Positions 23,082 through 35,924 are shown, counted from the stretch's first letter. The stretch is DNA of 64,000 nt from Dipteris shenzhenensis (GCA_047967505.1 CM106539.1); one strand, 5' to 3'. The notes: generated by a model not told the origin, from the sequence alone. Numbers and translations are program-made.

Positions 23082-23307
23082 TGCATGTTCCTTTCACACA
23101 TGCATGCACTATGTTTGCTTACCACACTTAAGCCTACGTCTCTCACCGAAATATGACCCGAGGTCTTGAGCTACTTATACTACAAATGACAACACCGATA
23201 TATTTGTTGGTGACAAAAAGCCTCGGAACCCTGCATACTAGGAATACCATGATCTTCCTGTGGAAGCCATGGGAAAGAGCAAACATTTGGTGCCGTTGTC
23301 AGGGAGA
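23082..23307 (+). repeat. Relic LTR end with Athila/Tat-type primer site
   Basis: The sequence tttggtgccgttgtcaggga at 23286-23305 resembles the tRNA-Asp-type primer site used by plant Athila/Tat gypsy elements (canonical TTGGCGCCGTTGCCGGGGA), with CpG-type decay. The preceding ~200 bp would be the end of its LTR, into which element E inserted. No matching LTR partner was found in the window. Confidence 0.4.
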
Positions 23308-23654
23308 CTAGTGTCTCAAGTAACAAGTAAACATATGCAAGTATGTGTAAAAATCAAACTACTACAAACTTTCACGAACATAATACTCAAGGGCAAGGAG
23401 AGTAAATTTTTTTTCCAACTGTAGCCAAACAGACCTACCCCAAGCATCAACCTTGGGTTACTACCTTAAGAAATTTTCTTTATTTCTTAAAAAGATACCA
23501 CTTGAAGAAAAAATTAGGGTAGGTAATGCATAGGAATGCATAGAGCTTGCAATTCAAACATTTCACCTTTTTACAGAAGGGTGATCCGAGCTAACCATGA
23601 AAAGTTATGGCCCAAGAAGAGTTTAGGGTTTGACACTAACCCTACACCCATTCT

Positions 23655-23784
23655 TATAAAAACCCGCTCCACCCCCTTATTCTTCTTCTTTCACATCTAG
23701 CCTCCATCCTCTTCCCCATTTCGAGCCCTATGCAAGACCCTCCTCTCTCTCCATCGACCACCACCCTACTCCCATCCTCACACG
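23655..23784 (+). promoter_or_regulatory. Promoter- and first-exon-like segment
   Basis: A TATA box (TATAAAA, 23655-23661) is followed by a CT-rich leader, an ATG at 23730 opening MQDPPLSPSTTTLLPSSH, and a good splice donor (CACG|GTGAGT, exon end 23784). The arrangement is that of a plant core promoter with a short first exon. Any downstream exon would now lie beyond elements F and T. It could equally be the promoter of an old LTR. Nothing else is recognised in 23308-23902. Confidence 0.25.
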
Positions 23785-23907
23785 GTGAGTTATTTTGAAC
23801 CCTTCTCGTAGTGATAACCTAGCCATCCACCCACTGTCCATTTGCCTGCAACAATCCTGTTACATCAATAAAGACTTGGAGAGTGTTGCAAGTGACCATC
23901 TCCTCCT

Positions 23908-24252
23908 TGTGAAGAGAGTGGGAGAGAAGTAAGGGGTCTCTCACATACACAATGGGGGAATACACACAAAGGTGGACACTGAAAACAATTTTCCTCTTCT
24001 TAGCTGTCAAAGCCAAAAGAACTCTCTCTTAGTACAAAAGGAATAGATGAACCCTATATGTGGGTCTCAAACCAAACTCAACTAACCTAGGTGGCATACT
24101 AACTGAGCCACTAACTAGAGTACATAAAGATAGTTGTCATCTAGCTATTATTCATGTGCGGTGTACCAACTGCATCTACAGCTAACAAGTCAATGACATA
24201 AATGCACAACGGTCACCCTGGCATATCACGAGTGGAGCTCGATATCTAAACA
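23908..24252 (-). repeat. 3' LTR of element F
   Basis: 345-bp LTR starting TGTGAAGAG on the plus strand and ending ATCTAAACA. It lacks a short segment present in the 358-bp 5' copy (around cacttgcagctt). A polypurine tract (complement of ctccccctcgagctc) abuts it at 24253. Confidence 0.85.
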
Positions 24253-26959
24253 CTCCCCCTCGAGCTCAACCCAATTCTTGCACACCAAGCAGGTCTTTGA
24301 ACTCGCACAACTTCTTTGCACCCAATGCCTTCGTGAATATGTCAGCTAGCTGATCCTCTGTGCTGACATAAACTAGATCAATAAAACCTACTACAACCTT
24401 CTCCCACACATTGTGATAATGCACCTCAATGTGCTTTGTTCTAGCATGATAGACTAGGTTATTTGCCAAGTTTATACTGCTCATGTTGTCACAATAAATG
24501 ACAACTCTCTCTTAGTACAAAAGGAATAGATGAACCCTATATGTGGGTCTCAAACCAAACTCAGCTAATCTAGGTGGCATACTAACTCACGCACTAACTA
24601 GAGTACATAAAGATAGCTGTCATCTAGCTATTATTCATGTGCGGTGTACCAACCGCATCTACAGCTAACAAATCAGTGACAAATGCACAATGGTCACCCT
24701 GGCATATCACGAGTGGAGCTCGATATCTCAACACTCCCCCTCGAGCTCAATCCCAATTCTTGCACACGAAGCATGTCTCTGAACTTGCACGGCTTCTCTG
24801 CACCCAATGCCTTCGTGAATATGGCAGCTACCTAATCCTTTGTGCTGACATAAACCAGACAATAAAACCTACTAGAACCCTCTCCCACACATAATGATAA
24901 TGCACCTCAATGTGCTTTGTTCTAGCATGATAGACTGGGTTATTTGCAAAGTTTATACTGCTCATGTTGTCACAATAAATGACAACTGGCCCATCTGTGC
25001 ATATCATAAAGTAGCTTACGCAACCAAGCTACCTCACATGCAGCCCTTGCTACACCCTTGTATTTAGCCTCTGTTCTCAAGAAGGCAACTGAAGGCTGTT
25101 TCTTGCTGCTCCAAGTTACTGTAGCACTCCCATAAGAGAACACATATCCACTAGAAGATCATCTATCAGAAATACTACCAGCCCAATCAGCATCAGTGTA
25201 TCCATGCAATTGTATCTGAACCCCAGTCTCATAAAATAGTCCATACTGCAATGTGGACTTTACATACCTCAGTATGCATCTAGCCGCATCCAAATGTGGT
25301 TTCCTGGGAGCCTGCATAAACTGACTTACCAACCCAACAACATAGCTCAAATCCGGCCTGGTAATAGTCATATAAATCAAACTTCCTACTATGCGCCTGT
25401 ACATAGTAGGGTCTTCCAAAAGCTCACCTCAATCTACGCTCAGCTTCACATCTTGCTCCAAAGGAACTGAAATAGTCTTACAGCCTATTGTCATTCCATA
25501 TTTGGATAGCATGTCCAATCCATACTGCCTCTACAAGAGCCATATCCCACTTGTGGATCTAATCACCTCAATGCCCAAGAAGTAACGCAGCTCTCCCAAA
25601 TCCTTCATCTCAAACATGTGTTTCAATAGCATTTTCACATGAAGGATATCTTCATCACTATTACCTATGATGATCAAATCATCAACATAAATGACAAGCA
25701 GCATAATACCTTTCTCTATTTTTCTCACATAAAGTGAGAAATCTACTGTGGAAATCTAAAAGCCAATAGTGACAAGATACTGTCCTATCTTGTCATACCA
25801 TGCTCTGGGTACTTGCTTCAAGCCATAATTTTGGTCTTGTCGTACCTACAAACGAACTCAGGATGAAGAGCATGCACATAACCTAGTGGCTGCTCCATAT
25901 AGACCCCTTCTTGCAAATCACCATGCGAGAAGGCATTCTTTACATCCATCTAATGTAAAGACCATCCCTTTGATGTAGCCATAGCAATGACTGCTCTTAC
26001 GGTTGCCATCCTTGCAACCAGATTAAATGTTTCTTCATAATCAATGCCATATGTCTATGCATACCCCTTGACAACTAATCTTGCCTTGTATCTGCTCATA
26101 GAACCATTTGCATTGTGCTTCACTTTAGAGACCCACTTGCAGCCAATTGCATTCTTGTCTTTAGGCAAAGGCACCAATTCCCATGTAGCATTTGCTTTCA
26201 AGGCATCCATTTCTTCATCCATGGCTTTCTTCCATTTTTCTTTTCCCATGGCTTGCTCAAAAGAAGTGGGTTCTAGTTCATGTATCACTTTGACCATATA
26301 GGCATAGTGAATGGCTATAAATCCATCATATTTCAGCCTATCCACATAATACTTAACTCCGGTAGACTTGTGCAAAATAGGGTCACTACCAAGTGCTCTC
26401 AAAACGTCCCTTGTCTTCCTTACTCTAGGTGTAACAATGGAAGGAATACCCAACTCATTATCAAGGCTCTATTCTGAGCCACTCGATTCACCATCCACAT
26501 AAGAGTGACCTGCATTCACATCAACCATGGGCTGATCTACTTTCTCTTTTCCCTTTCGTGATACTTGCATACCACTATCTACATTGCTTTGAAGAGATTC
26601 TCCTGATCTCAATCTGCCTGTCCATGGTGAAGTATGTGAACCATAGCTAGAGGACACTACAGGTCCACTAATATTTTGTGATTGCTGCTGTGAATTCTGT
26701 GCAGCATTACCATTTTGTGCTTCTACATCATCAATCACATTTACTTGTTTATACCAACTGCTCATCTCATCAAAAACAACATCTCTGCTCATTGTAAACT
26801 TACGAGTAGAAGGGTTATAGCATCTATACCCATTCTACTACAGAGAATAACCAATAAAGATTCACTTCTCAGCTTTTGGATCCAACTTGGATCTCAACTC
26901 ATCTGGCACATGAACATAGGCAATGCAACCAAAAACTTTCAAATGAGAAATATCTGGTT
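24253..26959 (-). pseudogene. Reverse transcriptase-RNase H and linker of element F
   Basis: Minus-strand blocks, upstream to downstream: VSRDVVF-type integrase tail, Ser-rich linker, [33 protein letters not shown], then IMLLVIYVDDLIIIGNSDED (catalytic YVDD), YMTITRPDLSYVVGLVSQFM and [12 protein letters not shown], ending with [20 protein letters not shown] and QELG near 24266. Frameshifts lie near 25750, 25480 and 24900. The terminal RNase H part occurs twice, at 24253-24504 and again beyond 24734. Confidence 0.8.
24505..24733 (-). repeat. LTR fragment inside the RNase H end of element F
   Basis: About 229 bp matching the right two thirds of the family LTR (ctctcttagtacaaaagg to gatatctcaaca), followed again by polypurine tract and RNase H sequence already seen at 24253-24504. 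The pattern LTR, RNase H end, LTR piece, RNase H end is a tandem duplication of the element's 3' end or a collapsed second insertion. Confidence 0.75.
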
Positions 26960-28093
26960 GGGGATGTGCACACTTTCCAAGCAAAAACCTACGAGAAAAA
27001 TAGTCCGAGCAATAATTTTTGACACCAACCATGCTTGTATATTTCTCAAAGGAATATACAATTTTTTGTTAATTTCTCATTTATGGAACCATATACTTAC
27101 TTATTTTTCTTTATAACCCTCCTTTTAGAGAACATAATCTATATATGAACAAATAGTGAACACTTTAGAAACTCCTATAAATATCTCCCTACCATACTCT
27201 CTTTTGAGTATTATGGTAATTCAATCAATTTAAAAGAATTTCCCTAATATTTAGCAATCCCATATTTGAAGCTCTCATATAACAATGTATACCATATTCC
27301 TTGGATGAGTAGGAAAAAGATATTGGAAACCTCATACTTGAGGCCATTATAATCGATCATAAATTAATCTCTAATACATTATCAAATATGGGAAGGCAAG
27401 GAACGGATTTTCAAAATATTCCCAATTCTCCAAACCTAAGTACTTTTAAGGAAATATGGTCTCTACTGAACTCCTTCCTACCATAATATGAATTAGGGAG
27501 AAGTTGTAACTCATATACATCTTGAAATTTTCACTTCTTCTCTTTTATAACTATAGAAAGTATAATTTTAGCCCACCTTTGCATAGATCATTAAATTTTG
27601 AACATTTTTCCTTTTTATAGCTCCTCAATCTGAGATAAGGAGCAAAAGTTATGACCCCTTCTGCGTAGGCTCTCCAAGGGTATTCCGCCAGTGGAATAGG
27701 GTTGGGGCAAGCTCTTCAAACCATATTCCTCTGGAAAAATACACTTAGAGGGTCTATTAAAAAAGTATTGTATTATTTTCTTAGGTCGTCCTGAGGAACT
27801 GTAAAGAGGATATTTGCTCAAAATTTCATGATCCAACCAATGGTGAAAGGAAAAGAAAGGATTTTTGAAAGTGATAAAATAAGTCACCACTTGGACATTA
27901 TATATGTACATTATATTCATGTATATTTATATCTATATCTATTTATCAATATTTCATATTTACTTACATATTCCTTGAAATAATTTGGATTTTTTTGCTC
28001 CCCAAAAATGACGAGCCTATATATTTTGACCCCTCCTACCTTTTGTCTGCTCGTCGCTTGGGGGTTTTTGCTCGAAAAATGGAAACCCCCTTG
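26960..28093. mobile_element. 1.13-kb AT-rich insert in the integrase of element F
   Basis: The host sequence TATCTGGTT|TCCTACC is interrupted here. GGTT (26956-26959, 28094-28097) may be a 4-bp target duplication. The ends share a loose inverted match (GGGGATGTGCAC...AGCAAAAACC against the complement of ggtttttgct...aaaccccc). The interior is AT-rich and holds no recognisable protein; a 101-codon minus frame at 27615-27920 matches nothing I know. The transposon class is open. Confidence 0.55.
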
Positions 28094-30183
28094 GGTTTCC
28101 TACCAGTATACCTCTCCTCTGGTGTAATGCCATGTATTGCTGCAGTGGGAGTCTTGTTCATTTTGTAGACTATTGTAGCAATTGGTTCATCCCAATAATA
28201 ATCTGGCAGGTCTTTTTCATTGACCATGGCATGAGATACCTCTCCAATATGCCTATTTTTCCTTTTTGCAAGTCCATTTTGTTGTGGGGTATGACTGCTT
28301 GAATATTGTTTCTTTATGCCATGCTCCTGCAGGAACCTTATAAACTCATTTGAGAGGTAATCTCCCCCTTCATCTGACCTTAGGCATTTTATTTGCAGGC
28401 CTGTTTCTTTCTCAACCATAGCTTTAAAAGATTTGAAATGCCCAAATACGTCACTTTTCTTTTCCATAAAATACACCCAAACTTTTCTGCTATAGTCATC
28501 AATTAAAGTGACAAAATAATGATAGCCTCCAATAGATGTAGCTTTAGTAGTCCACACATCAGAGTGGATTAATTCTAATGGCCTTTTACTCTTTTGAACA
28601 TGTCTAGGAAATGGTTTCGTTTCCTGTTTTCCAAATTGACAGGCTTCACATAACTTATGCATTTCTACAACCTTGAACTCAGGCAATCCTGCAACAATAT
28701 TTTGGTCCTGCATTAATTTAAGTCACTGTACATTAACATGAGCAATGCGTTTATGCCAGATATCAATATCTACAACTACACCGGTCCCATGTGCAGACAT
28801 TGCTGCACTCAATTCAGGCATGTCCACATCTAACGTAAACATCTTGCCCTTCTTCTTCCCTTTTGCTATCAAGCAACCTTGATTTTTCATATCCTCAACA
28901 AAGCATCCATGAGGATTAAATCTAACCTGCAAGCCCTGCTCAACCATTTGACCAACAGAAACCAGGTTCTTGGGTGATATTCGTGACATGAAATACATTA
29001 AACAGGATTTTCTTTTTCCCATCTTGCAGAGACAAATGACTTTTACCAATGTGCACAATAGGATGTGCAGTATCGTCACCAGTCTCCACAAATCTTGGTC
29101 TTTTAATTTTCCTGGCATCTTGAATCCATTCTGCATGACCTATCATGTGGTTTGATGCACCTGAGTCAACATACCACACATCATTGCTTTCTTATGCACT
29201 TGTCACAGAATTGGTCATGTGCTGCACCATAAACAAATGCTCATTTCTGTCATCACCTTGTCTACTAGAGGATGCATACTTGCCTTGTTGCAATTTTCCA
29301 TTCATGATGTCATTCTGCTTTTTGTAGCAGTCTTTAGCCATATGACCCATTTTACCACAGTAGTAGCATTCAACATTGTTGTTTGCATTTTGGCCTCTTT
29401 GCCATCCACCATGACCTCTTTGGCTCCCCCTGCCTCTAAGGTTACCATGTCCTCCTCCATAGGAATGGTTTTCTTGAATTTGCTGCATATTCTAATTTCT
29501 GTCACGGTCGGCCTGCTCTACCTCTGCCTCTACCTCTTTCAGCATTTGAGTAGAAGACAGTTTCTTTGGAATTTCCTCTTGAAGAAGATGCACCACCATT
29601 TCTCTTCTCTGCAGAAATTCGAAGGCAATCAACTCCTCAAAATTAGGAAAATTCTCACAGACGGCAATGGATGTCTAGAACTGTGCATAATCCTTTCCTA
29701 GATCATTCAAGGTCATAGAAACTAAATAATCGTCTTCCACTGGCGATCCAATAGAAGCAAGTGCATCTACAACCTTCTTCACCTTCATATGGTAGTCATT
29801 GATGCTCATATTTTCTCTCTGCACATTATGCAACTCCTGCTTGAGCTGCATTTTCCTGGCTTGCATATTTGTGCTATACATTTTTGTCAAAGTATCCAAT
29901 GCCTCCTTTGGCGTACTTACATCCTGAATATGCACAATCATAGAATCTGAAATACTGATAGACAGCCAGTACATAACTTTCCTGGCTCTCTCATGCCAGC
30001 CTTTAAATGCATGCAACTCTTGTTGATTCGAAACATTAGGAATAATTGGTTCTTGTTCAGCTCCAGTAATGAACTCCCAATAGCCTTTTCCCTTAAGGAA
30101 ATTCATCATTCTAAACTTCCATGCTGGGAAGTTGTTCTTGTCCAGCTTTTCAGTGACTATCTATGAAAGAGCATCAAACGCCA
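28094..30183 (-). pseudogene. gag, protease and integrase of element F
   Basis: Minus strand from about 30183: gag (MMNFLKGKGYWEFITGAEQE at 30109 onward), an RGG-rich stretch, the CCHC knuckle CYYCGKMGHMAKDC near 29370, the protease DSGASNHM near 29160, and integrase from 28713 with [43 protein letters not shown] and PQQNGLAKRKNRHI (the DDE glutamate of NGLAER is replaced by K). Frame breaks lie near 29500, 28940 and 28720. Confidence 0.8.
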
Positions 30184-30674
30184 TTACAGAACACTGCAAA
30201 ATATTCTGTCACTACAAAAAACACAACTTCTGCCTCACAAGGGCAAATCTGCAAAACTGAGGAAAGTGGTATTTGACCACACAGTCACTTCCTAGTGACA
30301 ATTTTGCATCAATAGGCAATAAGAATGATTTTGTCACTCCCAATATCTCTGCGCATAGGCATACGATGCAATTTCTGCAGCAACCTTTCACCGACCTATA
30401 GAACAGAGGTCGCACAGCAAAACAAGGCACCTTTCTGAGTGCCTGCGAAAAAATTCCACCCCGAAATGGGCCTCGGAGCATATACTACCCTCTTGCCACA
30501 CCTCGAAGGGCATCCCAATCTGAGACAGTGCACTCTTGCACTTTTTGACTGTGCTACCTGCAAAGATTTGCTTCCAAACTCAAAAAATGAAAGCAACAAT
30601 GATCCTCTTACCAAGACATTGTGAACTTGGTTTGCTTTCTTGAGCTCCTTACCAAGAACCGAGCTTTGATACCA

Positions 30675-31032
30675 TGTGAAGAGAGTGGGAGAGAAGTAAG
30701 GAGTCTCACTTGCAGCTTTCTCCCATACACAATGGGGAAATACACACAAAGGTGGAGGCTGAAAATAGTTTTCCTCTTCTTAGTTGTGAAAGCCAAAAGA
30801 AGTCTCTCTTAGTACAAAAGGAATAGATGAACCCTATATGTGGGTCTCAAACCAAACTCAGCTAACCTAGGTGGCATACTAATTGATCCACTAACTAGAG
30901 TACATAAATATAATTGTCATCCAGCTATTATTCATGGGCGGTGTACCAACCGCATTTGCAACTAACAAGTCAGTAACATAAATGCACAATGGTCACCCTG
31001 GCATATCACGAGTGGAGCTCGATATCTCAACA
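30675..31032 (-). repeat. 5' LTR of element F
   Basis: 358-bp LTR. The primer site (complement of gctttgatacca, 30663-30674, one change) lies directly left and the untranslated leader occupies 30184-30662. CTCCT follows at 31033-31037. Confidence 0.85.
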
Positions 31033-31037
31033 CTCCT

Positions 31038-31539
31038 CCCTTTGAATTTCCATCAAAGTCTCCCATCCGTCAAGTTTCCACCACCACCACCATCCCCTCT
31101 AACCACCACCACCCCCCTCCACCTTGTTCCCACTCTCCACCCCCCCCTCCCCTCTCTCCACCACCACCCCCTCTCCTCCACCATCCTCTCTCCACCCCAC
31201 CCACTTCCCCCTTCCACCCCCCTCCACCCCCCCCACCATCCCCACCCCCGAACCCCCCCCCTCCCTTCAACCCCCCAAACCCCCCTCTTCCACCCCCCTC
31301 CACCACACCCCCTCTATCCCGATGCCCCAACCCCCCCTTCCATCCCCACCCCCCCTTCTACCAGCCCCCCCTCCATCCCCACCCCCCCTTCCACCAGCCC
31401 CCCTCCATCCCACTGCCCCCCCCATCCCCCCCCCCCCCCCCTCCACCCTCCATCCCCCCCTCCCCCCCCCTTTCCACCCCCTCCATATCCCTTGATTCCC
31501 CACCCCCCCACCCCTCTCCATCTCCCTCCATTCCCCCCC
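31038..31539. repeat. C-rich low-complexity tract, left half
   Basis: Irregular (CCCCACC/CCTCCA)-type sequence from about 31080. Frames here translate to Pro-rich or, on the other strand, Gly-rich strings; they arise from base composition and are not genes. It is continuous in character with 45416-45715 on the other side of transposon T, which inserted into it. Confidence 0.8.
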
Positions 31540-31547
31540 CCTTTTCT

Positions 31548-31560
31548 CTCGGGGGGTCCA
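31548..31560 (+). repeat. Left terminal inverted repeat of T
   Basis: CTCGGGGGGTCCA, next to the target copy CCTTTTCT (31540-31547). The subterminal 31561-31690 contains repeated AT-rich blocks (acagaaatatatttatagcaggggtaatttta) like those in the MITE at 20464-20710, plausibly transposase-binding sites. Confidence 0.85.
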
Positions 31561-34500
31561 TCTAGGAAATGTAAGTATACTATAAGAGTTCAAAATGAGG
31601 GGTATTTTAATTCTCAAGACTTACAGAAATATATTTATAGCAGGGGTAATTTTATACACTGTTTTAAAATTAACAGGTAGGGTGTGTTTATTCTCAGATC
31701 TAAATTAAAAGTTATTTTTTAAATATTGTTTCATCTAGGATGATGTGTAAGAGCAATCACAATTTGTTGATGGGTGACTCAAAATTTTAATGTGTTGACT
31801 ACCCCTCGCAGTCATGATAAGTAGATATTGGTGTTGGATTGATCCAACTGTGGTCTCTCAAGTTCTCCTCAAGTTCTAGACACTCCACAGATCGTCTTGC
31901 ATGGTGATCAAGATCTCACCGATGTTAGCCCCATAAGAAATTCCTCCTCGACCAAAAATATCAACTAGACCCATAGGAAGATCATCATGAAGTCATTGGT
32001 AGTGTGGAAGGTGGGGCCCTCCATGCCATCCCATCGACTAAAAACTTCACGAAGAGAATCAAAGAAGCTGCTAGGTCCATTGGGTCAAGGATGGAGAAGA
32101 GATTTGATTTTTTTAGATATGCCTATAAAGTCTTTGCTCACTAATCGGGGTGAAGAGAGGAGATAGGGTTTGGGTAGGAAAAAAAAAAGCATTTGTAATT
32201 GTAGTAAAGAATCAAATACCTCAAGCTTTGTGGCCTCAAGAATTGAATTGTGGCCTAGATGAGAATTCCTACATGCATCACAAATAAGATATTTCTACTC
32301 ATATCAGAATACTCTTGGATAGATAGCCAATTGGGCAAGAGGGTGAGGTGAGAGCCATGTTGAGGTCGAAGGGGTTGCTGGCTACATTCATTTGTGTGTT
32401 GAAATCTAAGAAGGGGATTATCCAATACTGGGAGGGGTGCTAGTCATCGAAGTGTGTGACAGAGTAGAAGGTGAGACCTTCGGAGTGCATCCGCATCACA
32501 TAGGAGGAGTCATTGCTCCAAAGCTCCATACCCTCATAGAAAAAGATCCCTGCGATGATTGTATCGGTATGCTCCTCAGTGTTAGAAAAAAACCGTCATT
32601 TAGTGTATTTTGAACTGGTAAAAATGGCAAAAAACCGTCGTAAGTGGTGAGAAGCAGGTTATTAAAAAGGATAAAATTTTATGGCAATCTCGACTTTAAT
32701 GATATTTAAAAGATATACCTTGAAAATCAAGGTTAGATTAATAAGCTCTCTTTGGAAAACCGGTTAATGTTGATAAAGCACTTTATAAACTAAAGGTTAT
32801 ATAATATATTCTTATTTTTATATAATATTAATAAAATTTAAACAAATTAATCCATGTGGCTTGCATAATAACCCTTGATCAAACAGATCAACTTAGATTC
32901 CATCATCACTGTTGATTGCTTGTTAGATGTGTGGTTGTCATCTCTTATCCTTTAGGTCTCCTCCACTCTTTTCTCAAACTTTGCTCCTCCTTTGCTCTTG
33001 CTTTCACATCATGCTCTTAGCTCGAGCACTTGCCACTGAGTGCCACCACCATCAACCTCCAGTTCAAAGAAAGCTCAACTTGTTTGCAGTTTTGACGACT
33101 CACGACTCGTCACTAAAGACTGAAGACTCAAGTCACTCAACAGCAGCCAGGTACTTTCATTGAGCAGTCGTTTGGAATCTGTACCTTCGTGGGTGGCTTA
33201 ATTCTGCACTCCAAGAAATCGTATGGACTCCATGAACTGCGACTCCTTGAGCCTTACAGCTTCAAGAGAATTGTCCACAGCTTTCTGTGTTTGCAGTTGC
33301 TAAATTTTCGTTTCGAGGAGAGGGTGGCAGCTAGGTTTGAAGATTATTTTCTCTTCCCCCACTTTCCTTCTGCTCTATTGCTGTGGGCTTTCGATTGCTT
33401 GCGACTCTGGCGCAATAGCTGTTGCACAAGTCACGTCTTATTGGCCCAAGATCGAGGGCTCTTTTTCCAAATGCTATTGAAACCATCTACTTATTCTCAG
33501 AAGTTTTACACTGTGTGTAATTTTTGGACGTGGGTTCCACTCTCTTTGCCACAAGCGGCTTCTAGAAGTGATTGTTTACACAGATCGCAGAATAATCCTT
33601 GGTTTGTTGCTTATGATAACTAGTGCGGTAATTTTGCATTGTGACAAGGCCGAAGTGCAGTTGTATGCTTCCCAGGTTTATAGTGTAGTACAGCGTGCTT
33701 GCTCACTCCTGAGAGGCGAACGTGTTCATTTTCATGTGTTAATGTAGCTGCGCATTGGGAGCGCTTATTGCCCTGCCATATAAAGAAGGCGTAAATATTA
33801 TTTCACTCAATGGTGTTCCCTCTTACTCAGTAAGCTGTTTGAAACACGAAATTGCAGCGGGCGAAGATCCGGCGTAATATCTTTCGTGAGGTCGGGCAGG
33901 AAGTGCGGACACAAATTATCTGCAAAGTCCTCGAATTCCATGGGCAATCTACCGCCGATCGAGAGACGATTGCTCGCAGAAACCTTTGGCGGTTCATCTA
34001 ACAAAACTCGTGTTTGTTGGCTTGACATTCAATTCTCGTCCATATCATCTATCGCCGCGCCTTACATGTCCTATTGCGGCTGTGGGCTGGTGGCTGAGCT
34101 TGAATGTCGTTGAAGCTAGAGCCTCTGGAGTTGTTGGAGAAGCCAGAGGGTTGAGGCACCTAGCTTGCACTTGGAGCTGCTGTTGATGCCCAACTACACA
34201 GACCGGTTGAGTTGATGGAGTGGTTGTGGACGTGGGAGATGCATGTGAAGATTCATTTGAGCCTGGAGTTTGTCATTCAGTTGTAGTGAGGCACTACAAC
34301 TATGCACATGAGCCGCTTACTATTGGGGGCTTGCTGCTGTGGAGTTTTGTTTGTACGTGGTTGGAGGCATAGTTGAAGACCTTACCCAGCAGAATGAGAG
34401 TCTCTGTTGGCCACTCCTATAGTGTGTATCTGAGAAGATATGATAGTTCATTTTTACACCCGCATCAAGGTACGCACTTGTACCATGCTCTGTACTTTTT

Positions 34501-35559
34501 GCATACTGTTATGCCCCCATCACGTCTCCACGAACGATCTCTGAATGTGCTGAGTTAAGGGCAACGTTCATTTGGTAACCCCTCAAAAGGTGGCGATATA
34601 AAACAAGTCACGAGTTGAAAGACAATCTCATGCAGCTGTCCCTTGCGGTGACACCTTCGACAATTGCATTTGACAGGAGTTCTTTCCCCAATGACATCAT
34701 GAGGGCTCTGCAAAAGCTTTCCATTGTTGTAAGGCTCCTCTATCTAGGGCCCTGTCTACACGGTAAAACAGTAGAACACAATTTGGAGAGTTTTGGAAAT
34801 TAGTGCCAAAGACCAAAACCGAATCCTAAAGACTGTGAGAAGATTAAAAGTCCCCTGATTATGGATCTGTAGGGCCGCATTGCACGCAAGCTCTCTTCCC
34901 TAGTTGTGGGGTTCCAATGCCAATTGTGTTTGCTCTCAACCATGAAAATAGACGTACCATGTCCCAATGTACTAGTGTACTAACGATATCCAAGCTCACA
35001 GCACTCCAATTTCACTCTTGGCTTCACTTTAATCTAGAGGGATCATCATGATAGCGCATCCCTGCCTCATATCAAGTACAACCCTATTAATATCATGATA
35101 GAGCAAAATATCAGTACTCAACTCTATTCACACGACTCTGCCAAATAGCATATGGTAGCTAGAAGTCCCCACAGTAATTTTGTTATGGTGAGTTTCAGAA
35201 CCTGTGATATCCCCATACCTCTACTTAATATTGATTGAAGCATATGGTAGTACATGATAAAGAGAAAGACCTAGACTCAAAAACCTGCATACATTCGGCA
35301 ATCGGAAGCTATGTTTGATTGCATTGTCCAACTCTAGTCTCCAAGTCTTGCATGCTGATGGGAAATTGTTGAGCAGTATACCAATTTGGGCAAATGATGG
35401 ATAGGAAAGGGCAGTATCTAGGTGGAATCATAAGGAGACAGAAGGATGGAGATAGCCAAGGAAGACAACTTAGATGTATGGAAATGAAACCGATAAGGTA
35501 GGTGAAAGGGGAAAACAAACAGGTCTACTTAACATCCACACATGCTTGAAACACTTGCT
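31561..35559. other. Left arm of T; no recognised gene
   Basis: About 4 kb without a gene I can name. On the minus strand 32580-32300 reads as coding-like sequence with one stop (IIAGIFFYEGMELWSNDSSY, then SEGLTFYSVTHFDD), an unidentified eroded protein. The 33000-34800 stretch is less AT-rich than its surroundings and holds frames of 60-144 codons (33189-33623 plus; 34028-33807 minus) without domain signatures. A TATA-like motif (catataaagaagg) lies near 33777. This arm could hold captured host debris or a 5' exon of the downstream gene. Confidence 0.4.
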
Positions 35560-35565
35560 TGGAAT

Positions 35566-35902
35566 ATTTTCTTGAAAGTTTATGCCTATGCTTCTTTAGT
35601 TTATGCTTCTATGCCATTTATGCTTCTTTAGTTTATGCTTCTATGCCATTTATGCTTTATGCTTTAATATTTTCTTGGAATATGTTTATATGTTTCTTTA
35701 TGCTTCTATGTTTTAATATGTTTATATGTTTCTTTATGCTTCTATGCTTTAATATTTTCTTGGAATATGTTTATATGTTTCTTTATGCTTCTATGCCATT
35801 TATGCTTTATGCTTTAATATTTTCTTGGAATATGTTTATATATGCCTATGATTCTTTAGTTTATGCTTCTATGCCATTTATGCTTTATGCTTTAATATTT
35901 CT
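35566..35902. repeat. AT-rich variable tandem repeat
   Basis: Interleaved copies of 'tatgcttctatgccatttatgcttta' and 'atattttcttggaatatgttta' in varying order cover about 340 bp. A 115-codon frame across it (35559-35906) merely reflects the repeat (recurring YASMPFMLYALIF) and is not taken as a gene. Confidence 0.8.
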
Positions 35903-35924
35903 ATAGTCTTAGTATGTATTAAGC

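Larger units (their letters stand above)
23908..31032 (-). mobile_element. Element F: full-length Ty1/copia element with internal insert
   Basis: Minus-strand copia copy with 5' LTR 30675-31032 and 3' LTR 23908-24252, flanked by the duplication CTCCT (23903-23907, 31033-31037). Gag starts near 30183, then protease, integrase, linker, reverse transcriptase and RNase H run leftwards. The integrase is split by a 1,134-bp insert (26960-28093) and the RNase H end is duplicated around an LTR fragment (24505-24733). Many stops make it inactive. Confidence 0.88.

Noticed and set aside
30982-31680. 232-codon Pro-rich frame and complementary Gly-rich frames
   Set aside because: Pure products of the C-rich tract; no domain, no stable codon use, and the frame runs across the transposon's end.
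33189-33623. 144-codon frame as a gene
   Set aside because: Low-complexity, Leu/Cys-rich translation with no recognisable motif; kept only as part of the unassigned arm.
35559-35906. 115-codon hydrophobic frame
   Set aside because: Translation of the AT-rich tandem repeat; repeats itself and has no start context.
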